Below are positions 1-12,200 of a stretch of 64,000 nucleotides of DNA, piece after piece. How positions within the stretch are numbered: position 1 is the stretch's first letter; the number at the start of each line of letters is the position of its first letter. The position numbers and the translations under genes were made by a program. The stretch lies in NCBI GenBank assembly GCA_028023455.1, contig JAQFVV010000027.1, forward strand, positions 6,447,845 to 6,511,844, read 5' to 3'. The notes under the pieces are model-generated. The model saw nothing but the letters and a program-made list of their open reading frames with translations, was not told where the DNA came from and did not search any database. Source of the stretch: Epiperipatus broadwayi (Eukaryota; Onychophora; Udeonychophora; Euonychophora; Peripatidae).

Positions 1-44
1 GGGGCCACATGTGGCCCTCGGGCCGCTATTTGCTCACCCCTGCC
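1..44 (-). mobile_element. hAT-like terminal inverted repeat, element runs off the left edge
   Basis: Read on the - strand from position 44 the sequence begins CAGGGGTGAGCAAATAGCGG and continues with a GGCCC-rich tract, the usual look of a hAT-superfamily terminus (CAGGGGT plus a 'not-filled' GC-rich stretch). The rest of the element would lie to the left of the window, so neither a transposase nor a target-site duplication can be checked. A coding function for the two overlapping short open frames here is not supported. Confidence 0.5.
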
Positions 45-351
45 TTACGCTATTGTTTTTTTTTACGCGCGCCTTTGTTTCTCTTATTTCAAAAATCAGT
101 TTTTGTTATCGTAATAAAGTTTTCAGGTCGCGCTTTACTTTTTTTCTTAATTATTCGCCAGTCCAAATATTTACTAAATTTTTTTATTATCCGGTGTGAA
201 TGATTTGAGAAGTCCTATGCTGTTTTCACTTTCTCTTGATATTCAATGTAAGATTTAAAAACAGTTGGCACATTTAAGTACGTTGCATAAAAGAGCAAGT
301 ACTGAATAACTACCTCCAGTGATGATAAAGTTGTATCAATTGACAATACCC
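45..351. other. no recognisable feature
   Basis: AT-rich sequence with T runs; I see no coding, RNA or repeat signal here. Confidence 0.5.
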
Positions 352-427
352 TGCGTGGTTTAGTGCAATGGTAGAGAATCGGACTCGAGAGTGAAAGGTA
401 TCTGGATCACAAATCGCTGTACCATTT
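352..427 (+). repeat. tRNA-like head of a SINE
   Basis: A box-A-like stretch (TGGTTTAGTGCAATGGTAGA, from about 356) is followed at box-B distance by GGATCACAAATCGC, a degenerate GGTTCAAATCC-type box B. This spacing is that of a tRNA-derived SINE promoter. No acceptor stem closes, so it is not a functional tRNA. The body downstream is not recognisable to me. Confidence 0.45.
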
Positions 428-885
428 ATGGTTCTTATATGGCCTCCGTGTGACATTAGATTATTTCATTTTTTTGATTTTTACATGACAGTGATATCTG
501 TTTCTAATATTGTTTATTATAATTTGCTTTTAGGTAGATAGCGCACACACACAAACTCTAATTAATTACAGAATGAAGCAGATACGGTGAAGCAAGTTCA
601 ATAATCTGATTTGATTTATTGACATCTAATAAATAATTATATCAATAATAATTATCACGTATGAAACTTAGAATGAATTTAAATGGTTTTATCTATATTA
701 TATTATTGTATTTTAAAATTACAATTTCACACTAATATCACCGCTTTTATTAACTATTTTGCGTTTTAAGAAAACAAAGATTTAATACGGCTCCGTAGTT
801 CATATGGATTTGTAGTGCAGGAAGTGATGAGCTCCAGAATCTATCCCTAAATCATGAAGGGCAGACTTCCCTTTATTATTATCAA
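428..885. other. no recognisable feature
   Basis: AT-rich sequence; no supported gene or repeat. Confidence 0.45.
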
Positions 886-1080
886 TTATTCAATAAGTTT
901 TCTGTCCCGTGGACATGTCGAGAAAGCAGTCACATCATCCATTTCGCCACTTGTTCTCCTCATTGTCAGCTCTTCAATTGCGTAACTCTTCCTATCTCTT
1001 ATATCATTCAGCAATGTCAATCTTTTCCATCCTTTCTTCTTGTTTCTACTCAACATTCCCTCTGAAACATCTTTCATTAA
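886..1080 (-). pseudogene. LINE ORF2 C-terminal relic
   Basis: On the - strand a 63-codon frame contains KKGWKRLTLLNDIRDRKSYA, which resembles the C-terminal region of non-LTR retrotransposon polyproteins, where a basic GRKR-type tract is followed by LLNDIR and a SYAE-like stretch. The fragment is short, has no RT motifs and is surrounded by non-coding sequence, so it is a 5'-truncated, decayed LINE end. The match is from memory of the family and remains modest. Confidence 0.45.
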
Positions 1081-1324
1081 ATGTTCTTGTTAATATATGT
1101 CCACTTATTATTATTAAATCATGTAAAAGTAATGCTTTCATTTCAAACATTTGATTGTTATATTTTAATTAGCAATGAAAAATCAAATTGTTTTTTCTTT
1201 CTCTAATCTCATGACCTGTGTGAGGGGAATAATACTTTTAACATATTTATCACAGTAACGGTGGTTACATTAATTATTATGAGAAGATACGGTGGTGATT
1301 TTAAATATACATATATATCTATTA

Positions 1325-1725
1325 ATGCTCAAGGCTAGATATTTTTACAAATGTAAATACATGAAAGCAGTCAATACTTAAGCAATATCGAAAACAATCT
1401 CAATCTGTTGTCAAGGCAACCTTTTTACAATGCAAATGGATAACCTCCTTTATCTATGGTCCAATATATTTATACAGACACTAAAATATTGCAGCTTTTC
1501 TAAAGATTTGAGATTATTATTCAAAAAATTTCAAGGAAACATCATAAAACAGACAAATATAACCTATTGTCAAAGCAAACTAACAATAGTCAATTATAAC
1601 TTTCAAATTCCACTTACTATATATTACTTAGATAATATAACTATCAGGGAAGATAGGATTCTTACACTGTCTCCTGTACGGGGCCCCACTAGTCTGTTTG
1701 AACCTAGAAAATTTATAATGTAGGC
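1325..1725 (+). repeat. R1 interspersed/tandem repeat copy
   Basis: Shares TAATGCTCAAGGCTAGATA, the palindromic CTGTTGTCAAGGCAAC block and TATGGTCCAATAT with 3375-3545, and on the opposite strand with 17368-17815. Alignment to 17368-17690 by eye indicates a monomer of about 319 bp. No protein is encoded; the 97-codon open frame here lies wholly inside the repeat and does not recur intact in other copies. Confidence 0.7.
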
Positions 1726-3374
1726 AGATACTTCGTTAAGATTCTACTTTTATTTTATTGACCATTAGCCCATTGCCACTAGCTTAAGGAGAAGCAGAGA
1801 TTTATAATCTAAATTCTTAAAATATATTTTTCATAAAGAAAAGATGAAAAAAAAAAAAATAAGCCACTGTCAGTAATAATCACACAAACATTTATTTACA
1901 TAATTTTGAGAATAAATTATTATTGCTTTAATTTGTTATTATTATTTTAAACTTTAGTAAGTCCACACAGATGGACAGTTTATATAATTTTATTTTAGTA
2001 TGTTGAGCATAGATAGGCTACATAGATTATGCAATTAAAAACTTTTCAAAAATATTTAACCTCAGGCTAAAAGTAGGCTAAAAGTTCGCAGCTAAACCAA
2101 CGCTCGCTTCCTGATATAAAGACACAACCAATGCAGTAGGAAAATGTTAGCATAAAACCACATTGACAGGAATGTGTATCTGCAGCATGATATTATTTGA
2201 AAGAAATGATCCTCATCCAGTACAGGAATGTGCGTCTGACTGGCGAAGGCTTCATATGGAAGGAAAAGAACAATGCGATGGCCATACTTCTGGGCCATGC
2301 ATTCATTTGGGAAAAGTGCCCTGTATGCTAACATGCTTCACATTACGTAGATATAAACCCCTATACATCCCTCCACCAGCTTCGACTCAACTAAAAAACA
2401 AATAGTCTGAAATTAACCCCTTTAAACTAACATAACCTTTAATGAATCCATGCAACGATCTACACCCAACTTAAATTTAATAAAATTTAGTTAAATAAAA
2501 AATAAATAAAAAGAAAAATGGAAATAATTAAAGCAAATATTATACATAAAAATATTAATAACGGATTTGGAATTCTTTTGATAGTCAGATAAGAGTTAAT
2601 TTAAAGTTCATACTTTACACAGTAGATTTGAAGTCTGTCTTTATGAATCCCGCGGATTTTGGCAGATTTATGGAAGTCCATCCTAGTGATCACATTTTAT
2701 AGATTGTTCTTGGAAACTAAGCCGCTACTTGCCATTCATTCTGTCCAAAACTGTCATTGGGAGGCCGCCTCAACTGATGCAAATTTCAGGAAACCTCATA
2801 TCAGAGTCTTACATCATGAAGTCTGCACTATAGCTAGCTAACATACGTGGATTAATAGTCCAATTACTTACTAAATTCAGTACTTAGTCTTTTATAATTT
2901 CTGGTCTTCCTTATCACAACAAATTTTATAGATCGATTGAACAAGATGTCACTGATCTTATTACTTCTATGCTTTCCATTCTGGCCCATGCACTTGTTGC
3001 TGCTTGTATTGGTCAATCTGCTTCAGAGGGGGGAACAATCTTTAATTTTTATCTCTTATTTGACCTTCCAATCATTTAAGTGCCCCAAGGGCTAGTTTGC
3101 TTTAGATACAATTATATTTCAATCATTTTCATTCACTAAGATTTAAACATGATTTTTAAATAGAAATTAATCACATTTTTCTATTTTTTTTATATTAATT
3201 AATCTGTAGATCTTTACCTTTTTTTTTTACATTTCTTACTTTTAAATATTTTTTTAAAAAATAGTTTTCCATCTGTGTGATAATATATATCTTAAATAAG
3301 TATTTTAATTTTTTGTTTTTAATAAATCAATTTTGTTTTAGATTTTAAAATAATGTAATGGCATATGTATACTG
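1726..3374. other. no supported gene
   Basis: AT-rich sequence with a short A-run (~1850) and isolated small open frames around 2163-2405 and 2659-2841 that show no domain, codon bias or splice context. Nothing recognisable. Confidence 0.5.
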
Positions 3375-3583
3375 TTACAATAATAAAGCTAATGCTCAAG
3401 GCTAGATAAGTTTACAAATGTAAATACATAAAAGGAGTCAACACTTAAACAATATAAAAACAATCTCAATCTGTTGTCAAGGCAACATCCTTTTTACAGT
3501 AAAGATGGATACCCACCTTTATATATGGTCCAATATGTTTATCTTATTCTTTTTAATCAAATTATAATTTTTATTGTCTATAT
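3375..3583 (+). repeat. R1 copies forming the target of the hAT composite
   Basis: 3375-3540 is an R1 copy in + orientation. 3541-3583 instead matches R1 in - orientation: it aligns with little more than transitions to 17645-17694, ending GTCTATAT in both. The adjacent R1 - strand copy therefore was split by the transposon that begins at 3584 and resumes at 17368. Confidence 0.7.
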
Positions 3584-4168
3584 CAGTGTTTCTTAAACTG
3601 TGGGTTGCGACCCCATTTGGGGTTGCAAAGTGAAAATTTGGGGTGGCAAAAATTTAATTCAGATACATGAATTTAAAGAAATATTAGTCGCAATCCCTTC
3701 ATTATCTTTAATATATTACGTTTTCTTTACAGCCCAATTATAAAATCGTAATGATGGCCAAGTTGAGCTGTAAATTATATTTACATATTGAAAAATAACA
3801 CAAAATGCATCATAATAGTGGTGTTTCATTGCAATTTCTGCATATAAGTTATTTCAGAATCAAATATATGCTGCAGTGGCGATAATAAGATTGACGTCAC
3901 TGTGATTATATAATGCATTTTCGGTCAAGTTATTTGTTTTGGTTTCATTTCAACAAGTGTCCACATCACAAGAACAATACAATATTGTATTTTACTGTTT
4001 TACTCAACTAAGGTTAGTATTTATTTGAATAAATGTTATGAAAGATCTTGTTTTTTATATATAAAAATGCTTGTATACTTTCTTTTCTCACTTTTTTATT
4101 CAAAATTTATCATCCTATTAGTTCTTATAAAAATTTATTTTTTATTTGAAACTTATTGTCATTTATTT

Positions 4169-4317
4169 AAAAATAATATAAAATAACAATTCGTGTCAAT
4201 TGTTAATACAGAGTTTAATATAAATAAATAAAAATAAATAATATTTCCAAGCGCTTTCAACTCTTACGAGTCCTTATCAAGGCAGTGTAAAAAATTCTAT
4301 TTTCTCCTAGGTGATGA
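4169..4317. repeat. left ~150-bp inverted arm (family E)
   Basis: This segment is the reverse complement of 13571-13727 with few differences; both contain ATTTCCAAGCGCTTTCAAC (or its complement), a CCTTGATAAGG-type core and CCTAGGTGATGAAT at the inner edge. The arms bracket 9.2 kb holding a Ty3/gypsy gag-pol. Normal gypsy LTRs are direct, not inverted, so the arms are either pLTR-like PLE termini, a fold-back element into which the retroelement jumped, or two independent insertions. Confidence 0.7.
4245..4284 (-). ncRNA. degenerate hammerhead-ribozyme motif (family E, left arm)
   Basis: On the - strand: UUGAUAA (two departures from CUGAUGA: C3U, G8A), a stem II of ACUC/GAGU closed by GUAA, GAAA, then GCGCUU whose AGCGCU step is self-complementary. 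This is the layout of dimer-type hammerheads. Helix I is weak (about 2-3 pairs), and the core substitutions at invariant positions predict loss of cleavage. Confidence 0.45.
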
Positions 4318-5671
4318 ATATAACATTTCAGAGCCAGATTACCAGCTTAATGGCTAAATTAGAAAATCAAGAATTGGCCCAATATGAGATTAATCAAAAT
4401 CTAGAAATTGAGCTAAGCCAAGTTAGGGGAAGAGTAGAAGATTTTAATGATATAATAAGGAGTAAAGCACAGATATTATATAATAAGGTCCAGGGTGAAA
4501 TAGAGGAATTGATGGCCCAGTGTGAGATTAAAGTTTATCAAAGGCTAGAAGATAAATTTGGGCTAGATAAAGATGAAACTATTAACCAATTGGAACAACA
4601 GATTAAACACTTAAATGTAGGCCTAGAAGATAGTTCAAAAAGAATAGACTGTGAATGGCAGAACTATAAGATAGAATTAGAAAGTCGAATGCAGGCTACA
4701 GACTGTAATATGGATAATTTTATAAAAAGTAAAAAAGATGTTCAAAGTAAAAGTTTATCTGAAACTCAAGTAAAAGAGGCAAGTAATAGTCATAATAATC
4801 AAATAATCTCTGAGTTACATAGGGTAATTAGTCCAGTTGAATCAATGTTAGACCCATTAAATGAGGCTAGAAATAAAGTCATGCTAGAGTCAGAAAGTCA
4901 TAGCTCCATGACCTTAAAATTCTTAAAATTAAATTTTTTAAAGGAGAATATCTGGAGAATCCGCATGAGTATCTCCAGAATCTGGAAGAGTTATTCACCT
5001 TATGTCATTTGTCTGAGATTGAAAAGATTGCTATTGCCACAAACTATTTGTGTGCAGCATCTAAAGACTGGTGGCAATCATTATTTATTAAACCAGAAAC
5101 GTATGGGGACTTCAAATATTTTATGTTAGCCAGCTTTTGGGGGGAAGACCGCCATGATAACCTAAGATATCAGATATCTCAGGAAAGATATCATGAACAT
5201 AAAGGTAGTTATACTCAGTTTTTCAGGAGTCAAGCAGTCAAATTGAAAACCTTGACAGCTTATCCTTTATCTGAGCCACAAATTGTGTGAATAATTCGCC
5301 ATAATTTACCAAGACATATAGAGCAGATCTTAATTGCTGCTGATAGACATACCATAGAGGAGGTAGTGGAGATTTTGGATTCTTTGGAGACCAGTGATAG
5401 GAATGTTGATAATAGAATTAGGGTAAATAGAGACACCCACCCTACTATGAGTAATATCAATTTTGCAGATAGGTCATATGTGGAAAGAAGGAAGGTAGCT
5501 AGAGAAAAAGGTCATTACATGACAAATCCCTATGGTAGACAGGATAGCCATGTCAGTAGGCCAACAATTAAGAGAAGAGTGATTAATGAGCATCAACCTT
5601 CTACTAGTGATATCCAAACAATACCAAAGAAAAATGTAAAAGGTAGTAAAAGTAGTGGGGCATTAAATTAA
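4311..5671 (+). pseudogene. Ty3/gypsy-type gag, broken
   Basis: The first part (4311 to ~4920) is rich in coiled-coil-like Q/E/L heptads. The frame then shifts into one (about 4930-5287) with retrotransposon-gag features: HEYLQNLEELF, DWWQSLF, a Y-GDFKYF stretch and an FRSQAVKLKTL segment. A TGA at 5288 precedes an in-frame continuation (IIRHNLPRHIEQIL and IEEVVEILDSLE) and a basic C-terminal tail to 5671. I see no CCHC knuckle. It would encode the capsid protein of the retroelement; the frameshift plus stop make it non-functional. The start at 4311 lies within the inner edge of the inverted arm, so the true start may be missing. Confidence 0.72.
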
Positions 5672-5775
5672 AAAGGACCTCGCAGGAATGTTCCTCACTT
5701 TGGGGCCCTATTTCTAAACATATGGGGAACAGCATGATGTGAATTATCAATAATATAGACCTTGTTGTTGATTAT

Positions 5776-6213
5776 TTGGAACCTGGCAAAATGTCTGAGC
5801 CACCTATTTTATACAACTGTCCTATGATAAAGATTATCATTTCAGGAATTGTTGTCAATACCTTAATTGATTCAAGCAGTCAAGCTTCCTTGTTGTCTGA
5901 AGAAACTTACTTGAAAATTAATTCAGCTGACCAATCTATTCCAATTTTACCAACTAAAGTGATTAATGTAATGCTTGCTAATAAGTTATCTAATAAACAG
6001 GTTTTTATTACATTAGAAATTAATTTGTGCAAGTTTGAACATGTTTTTTTAATCATGCCAGGTCTGATTCATGAAGCCATAATCGGTTCTGATTTCATGA
6101 CTCTAAATAATTGTTATATTGATTACAGAAATGAAACTTTTGGATGTAAAGAGGAGATTTGCCCTCTTATAGTCAATTGTAATAGTCAGATGAACCAATT
6201 AATGACCATATAG
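5776..6213 (+). pseudogene. retroelement aspartic protease
   Basis: A retropepsin-like fold is indicated by a TLIDSSSQASLLSEE stretch where the active-site D-S/T-G triad sits, and by EAIIGSDFM, the usual second conserved block (hydrophobic-G-x-DF). The third triad residue is Ser instead of Gly, which is unusual and probably inactivating. In the element it would cut Gag-Pol. It lies in the same frame as the downstream RT, separated only by a TAG at 6211-6213. Recognition rests on these two motifs and position between gag and RT. Confidence 0.68.
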
Positions 6214-7056
6214 GAGACAACAGTTGATGTAAATATTAAAGTTAAGCTAGATGGTTCATGTATTATCAGCACAGAATACTATAAACCATTTTTCCAGTTG
6301 TTCCAGTATAGATGTGTTTTTTCCAAAATACCTGGTATATTAAAAGGGTATGTTCATAGAATCAATTTGAAAGATAATGAACCTTTCCAGCAGCGTACTT
6401 ATCCCATTCCTTATCAATACCAGGCAGAGGTTCAACAGCATATTAATAAGATGATTGACTGGCAGATAATTAAGCCCAGTCCTTCATCTTACGTGAATCC
6501 ATTAGTAGTAGTCAAAAAGAAAGATGGATCCATTAGAGTCTGCCTGGATGCATGTACACTCAATCAGCATACTGTCCCTGAGCATGACATACCATCACCT
6601 ATTCAGGAGTTATTGATGAAGTTCAAAGGGAAGAGCATATTCTCCACATTTGATTTAACAGCCAGCTATTGGCAAATCCCACTCCACAAAAATGATCCAA
6701 AAATATACGGCATTCCGTTACCAGGGCCAATCTTATATTTTTCAAAGGATGCCCTTTGGTTTAATTAATAGTGGGACTGGCCTTATCAGATGCTTGAATA
6801 TGATCTTTTCGAAAGAACTGAAAAGCTTGTTGGTTATATATGTCGATGATATTGTCATTGCTTCAGAAAATTTAAATGATCATTTATAGCATCTTAGCAT
6901 GTTTCTTTGTGAGTGTTCAAATAACAATATAAAAGTCAACTTAGAAAAATGTATATTAGTTGCCAGAGAAATCTCTTTTCTTGGTCATTTAGTTAGTGCT
7001 GAAGGGGTCAAACCCCACCCAGACAAAATTTGCCGCCATTTAAAAGTTTCCTGTTC
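6214..7056 (+). pseudogene. Ty3/gypsy-type reverse transcriptase, frameshifted
   Basis: Ordered RT blocks are visible: NPLVVVKKKDGSIRVCLDA, FSTFDLTASYWQIPL (first catalytic Asp), then after a frameshift near 6705 FQRMPFGLINSG, LLVIYVDDIVIAS (YVDD at 6839-6850, both Asp kept), a TAG at 6887, then SFLGHLVSAEGVKPHPDK, the RT/connection junction. The order and the FLGH-V-S--G motif place it in Ty3/gypsy rather than LINE or PLE RTs. At least one frameshift and two stops make it dead. Confidence 0.85.
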
Positions 7057-7141
7057 CTAAAACTAGAAAGCACTTGAGATCGTTTTTGGGACTGTGTAAT
7101 TATTATCACAGGTTTTATAAAAAAAATTTTCATATGATACT

Positions 7142-7660
7142 ATGCACTTATCTGTTTTATTAAAAAAGTGTGAAAAGTGGAGGTGGACCCAGGAACATAC
7201 AAGGGAATTTCAAAGTATTAAAGATAACTTTTTAAAGACTGTAATTTTAGCCTATCCAGATTTAAATAAAGAGTTCTATTTGCAAACAGACAGTAGTGGG
7301 TTCGGTTTAGGGGTTATTCTATACCAATTTAATGAGAATAAGGAACCTAGAGTCTTATATTTCTTAAGCTGACCTTTAAGGGGGGCTGAACTTAACTATA
7401 CCACCACAGAAAAAGAGGCATTAGCTGTTGTGTGGGGATTTCAGAAAAGATTTTGTTGGGATCAAAAATTATAGTATTAACTGATCGTAATTTAGAGTTC
7501 CTCAACAAGAGTTACCTTAATAATGAAAGATTAATCAGATGTAGCCTCTATCTCCAACAGTATCAGTATGAAATCATATATTGTTCAGGACAGGATAATG
7601 TCATTGCAGATATTCTTAGCTGCAATCCTGTCTCTGTTAATTATCAGAAGCCCAGTACTG
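7142..7660 (+). pseudogene. retroelement RNase H domain, broken
   Basis: FYLQTDSSGFGLGVILYQ gives the first catalytic Asp, a stop follows at ~7370, then a TTEKEALAVVW block supplies the Glu. A frameshift near 7440 leads to IIVLTDRNLEFL (third acidic block; the usual His after TD is Arg) and NVIADILSC (fourth). This is the standard RNase H that removes the RNA strand after reverse transcription in Ty3/gypsy elements. Confidence 0.78.
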
Positions 7661-7794
7661 AAAATAGAATTATTTGTAATATGTCTAGTTTGTTAGAGGA
7701 AGAAATAGTTAGAGATTATACAAATTTAGAATTATTACAATCACTGGATGCTAGGCTGGGGAAAATAGTTCATTTCTTATCAGACCCAGCTAAA

Positions 7795-8930
7795 TGAGGT
7801 CAGAAAAGTAGGTATGCTGATAGAATTAGAGAGGGGTATAGGTTTAAAGATAGGATTTTAATGAAGAAATTGAAAAAGGGAGATGAAAGTTCTTGGAGAG
7901 TGATTATTCCTTTATGTTTAGTCAATAAACTAATAGATTATATCCACTCCCAATATGGACACTATGGAATTCAGAAAATTGAACCTATTATTAAGAAGCA
8001 TTTTTATTTTCCTAAGATGTCAGAATCCATTGCCCGTAGACTTAGGGAATGCGAGATTTGTTTAAAAACTAAGTTTCAAAATAAATCATATGTGGGAACA
8101 CTTCAACCCATACTGCCCAGTCAGCCCAATGAATTATTGGCACTGGATTTTTATGGACCACATCCACCTTTCAACTGTCAAAAATTTATTCTTGTGATGT
8201 ATGATGTTTTTACCAAATATGTCTCTGCTTACCCGGTTCCAAAAACAGATGCTATAAATGTTATTAAGTGCTTGGAAACATCAAATTTCCCTTAATAGGA
8301 AAACCCGCTTCAATACTTACCGACCATGCTTCTGCATTCATTTCTGGTACATGGAAAAAGTGGGATAAGAAACAAAATATTCAACATATCATGTGCTCTA
8401 TTAGAAACTCCCAGTCCAATCCAAGTGAAAGAATCATGCGGGAGTTAAGTAGGTTATTCAGAGTGTATGTGGAACAGGATCACAAACAGTGGGTCAATAA
8501 GCTGCCACAGGTAATTAATTACATAAATGTAACTATAAATGAGTCTACTAGGATGTCTCCAATTAGGCTACATTTTGGTAAACCTGAACCTTTGCTGATC
8601 AAAACACCTTTACCTGTAATTGTGGAAAACATTAATGTTGAACATGACCAAGCACTGGCCAGAATTAATCTTAAAAAGATGGGTGACAAACGCACTCATC
8701 ATTTCAAAACCGGTCCACATCCTTTTAATGTCCATGATTTTGTCTTAATTAGAACTCCCCATGTGAGCAATCTCCAAAAACATATGTTCAAAAAATTTAT
8801 GCATCTTTATGAAGGCCCCTATGAAATTATTAAACAAGTGGGTGAGAATGCCTTTCTGGTCTCAACCCATGATGGAACGAGAGGTACCTATAATGCCCAA
8901 AGCTTACTACCATATCCAAAGCAAAATTGA
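7795..8930 (+). pseudogene. retroelement integrase with GPY/F module, frameshifted
   Basis: An HHCC zinc-binding head (HSQYGHYGIQK ... CEICLKTK) is followed by the catalytic core: Asp in LLALDFYGPH (codon 8146-8148), Asp in ASILTDHASAF (8322-8324) and Glu in NPSERIMREL (~8427). The DDE triad is therefore intact, but a frameshift near 8275 separates the first Asp from the others. The C-terminus has KFMHLYEGPYEII, the GPY/F module of gypsy integrases. It would insert element cDNA in the nucleus. No chromodomain is seen. It is the best preserved part of the element. Confidence 0.85.
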
Positions 8931-9039
8931 ATCTTTAAGATTTGTATTTGTTAACTTATGAAAGAATTAAAATATTGATTTAGTAATACCATAAGAAATG
9001 TTAAGAATGCATGTATTATTTTATTTTTTATTTATTTAT

Positions 9040-9240
9040 AACGGTGGGAGAATTGTAACACAATGCTTTTGGCACTTGGTTTTATTTAGCATTATTTCTG
9101 CATAAAATCAATGCTATTCTTTAAGAAAAATAAAAAGATAAAATAATAATAGTAATAATTGGTTAATAAAGTGCGCTATTCATCACCTAAACATGGTTTG
9201 TGTGGGTGAGTAATATATATTCCCTAATGCAATATCATGT
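9040..9240 (+). other. possible polypurine tract and 3' LTR start
   Basis: About 110 bp after the integrase stop a purine-rich ACGGTGGGAGAA is followed by TGTAACACAATGC (9054 onward), the TG start expected of an LTR. No second copy of this sequence is found upstream of gag, so the 5' LTR is absent and the LTR end cannot be placed. ATTCATCACCTAA at 9180-9192 resembles, in inverse orientation, the inner edge of the left arm (4308-4319). Confidence 0.3.
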
Positions 9241-12200
9241 TTTTAAAAGAACATGAATAATTTAATTAAGATATTGTTTATTAGAGCAAATTAATATAAT
9301 ATAAAACAAATATCATAAACAGTAGTTAATTTTTAGATGGTTATAGAAAGAAGAAAAAACCATAAATGTCAATTAAATAATTTTAGTATATCTTATTCTA
9401 AGGAACAGTAACTTCTGGTAAATCCATTTGTAGAAAATGATTTATGAAGAATTGAAATCACTGATAATTATTGTTAATTAAATGTATTTATTATTTTCAT
9501 TGTCAAATTACTTTGTAATCCATTTAAATAATACTGAAAACTATATGATTGTAATAAGTTTTTCCTTTCTTTTGTTTATGTTATAATCAAATGATTATTT
9601 TTTTTTTTCTGGAAGAGGTCACTAAAGTCCAAAAGAATGACCAATTTCATAATCAAAATCATTTTTTTTAGAAATCATCTACCATCAGTATTTCAAGGAG
9701 AGAACAGTGCTGAAATTTAGTAACGCAACTTTTGTTTTAATTTTGCAGAAATAAATGTATAATCAAAGGAAAACTCTAATCATATAATGCATTGCTGAAC
9801 CTTTTCGTAAGATATCTTGTTCTATGCCATCGATCTAGTTAAAAACTTTCTCCATTTAAAAATTTATTGCTTTACGCGAAAGTTAAAGTTTTCAACAAAG
9901 TTAAAATAAGAGAATTAACTAAAAGAATCAGGAGAAATCTTATTGTGTCTAAATTAGGGAAAACAAATGATTTCCACGTGGGAAATAATTATGTGGTAAC
10001 TTTGTATCACTTATTAATATTTTCTTGGTATAAAAAAAAAAAAAAATAATTGAAAGAAATAGTAAGAAGCAAAGGAAGATGAACTAGACACATTTTTTAG
10101 CGCTATTTCTAAGTATCTCGTCTGCCTTTACAAATAATGCCATTATATACATTAAAATATGTTTTTATTCACCAAGAATTGTCTAAAAATAATAATAATA
10201 ATAATTAATAATCATCATAATACTAAACTATACACCTGCATAGTTTTTTTAAAGAAAAAAAACTTTCTTGAAGTAAATATAAGAAAAAATTATATACGTG
10301 CGTTCTTACGGGGAAATTACCATTAGAAAATAAAATTCTTAGATTATGAACGAAAACTAAATCTCTTAGTGACTTAATAATAAAATTAAATGACATACAC
10401 TAGTTGGAATTATTAAAACTTCATATACGATGTAAATCGACTGCAGTTATCATAATAATCTCTCGGAAAAGTGCGCAGTTTCATCCATAAGTAAGCTGGC
10501 TAATAATTATACATGTAGTCAATAAAAAATTGTGTATGTTTATCGTCTATGGTAAAATATTTATCTATGTTAGAATATTTGCTTTTTTTTCTCTTGGATC
10601 CCAAAATTTTAGTAGTTTAATTCAAATGAGAATTAATCTTCAGTTCTGCTATATTTTTCTTTACCTGATTATTATTAGAAGCACTAAATAAAAGAAAACT
10701 TTTCATTAAAGAAGAAAAAAATGCTTTTATTACTTTAAAATGCTTCGTAAAATGCGACTGGATGAAAACTCTTCACCTGGATAAACCGCTCACAGAAAAA
10801 TATTTTGCTAATGAGATAATAGGCATTTGTTTAATTAATGATTTTTTTTTTTTGAAAAACTAATTTGTAAAATTATATGTTATTTTTTTTGTATCAGCAT
10901 AGGTTAAATTATGTATCGATCAAATAACATTTTAATGATCTTGTAATGACAAAGGTATATCTTACTATAATTATTCTGGGTTAAGTTTATATTTAATAAG
11001 AAGCAAAATCTATAAAATATATTTGATTTATTACATGCAATTGTAGATATAAACTTTGTATGTTAGGTACATAAAAGAAAAATATTTTAGATATTTAACG
11101 GGTAAAATAAATATTGAAAATTATCAGAAGTAACTGAAAAAAAAAATACTATAACAAGATATTTCTTGTTTAAAGTTTGAACCGAATTTATACTATATTA
11201 ATTAAGGAATTTAGTCCAGTTATTCTTTAATAACACATCCACTTTATTTGGTTTAAGATAGTATGCTACCAATTACTTTTTGAATATTCCTTCATTAAAA
11301 TTAAAATTATTATTCTTTTCTCCTGTCATGTCCATTGATTTCAGATATTGATCGAAGTATACATTGTAACATAGGTTTATTACGATTAGTGTGTTTTCTT
11401 ATCTTGCCTAAATATAGCATTGGTATATGCTTAATATCAGCATAAGTAATACTTATAATGTATTTATTTTGTGGGATGAAAATGATCTCCCCAAAATCTT
11501 TATTTTCCATGAGAAGAATAGTTTAAATATAATGTTAGGGTATGTTTCATAGCCCATGTGATCGATTCTCATGAATAGAACGATCAAGAGTTTATATAGC
11601 ATTTAGGATGCTTAATTTGTTTAAATCCCGGGAGAGGATTATACTTGGTGTGTGTTCGTTTTATGCCTGAGTAAGAGGCAAGAAACCACCAAAATACTTT
11701 AGTGTAGTAGTTTACTCTGCAGTCATTCATTGTTATTCTGCATTCCTCATGTGAATATAAAGATAGTTCCACCATGGAAGGTGTTGATTATTGTGCTTTG
11801 TTTTAAAAGTTAGGGCAAGGATAAAGGTTATGTTGGAGATGTTAGTTCCTCAAGGTGCACTTTAGTATCAATAGTGTGTTAGTAACTGAGATCAATATCT
11901 ATTGTGCTGCTGAATCCTGCTAGTAGTTGACAAGCAAATCAATGGAGAAAGTAAGTTAAAATTGCGTAATTTCAAATGCTTATTTGCTAGAGGAATATTC
12001 AAATGCAATGTTTAATGTTAGTTAATAATTAAGTAATATTCATAGTTTAAATTACACTTATGAATAAAAGATTTATTGTAACTTAAGTTAACATTAAGTT
12101 AAATGTAAGATGGTGAGTGCGACTTCTGATAAATGACCCATAATTAGAATAGGTTGTCCAATTAAAAACCATAACTTAATTAAATGTATTAGAAATAAAT

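Noticed and set aside
3400-3460. Hammerhead-like string in R1 (CTAGATAAG, TTTAC/GTAAA hairpin, GAAAG(C/G)AGTC at 1340-1380 and 3400-3440)
   Set aside because: CUGAUGA is not present, there is an extra spacer before GAAA, and no helix I complementarity exists.
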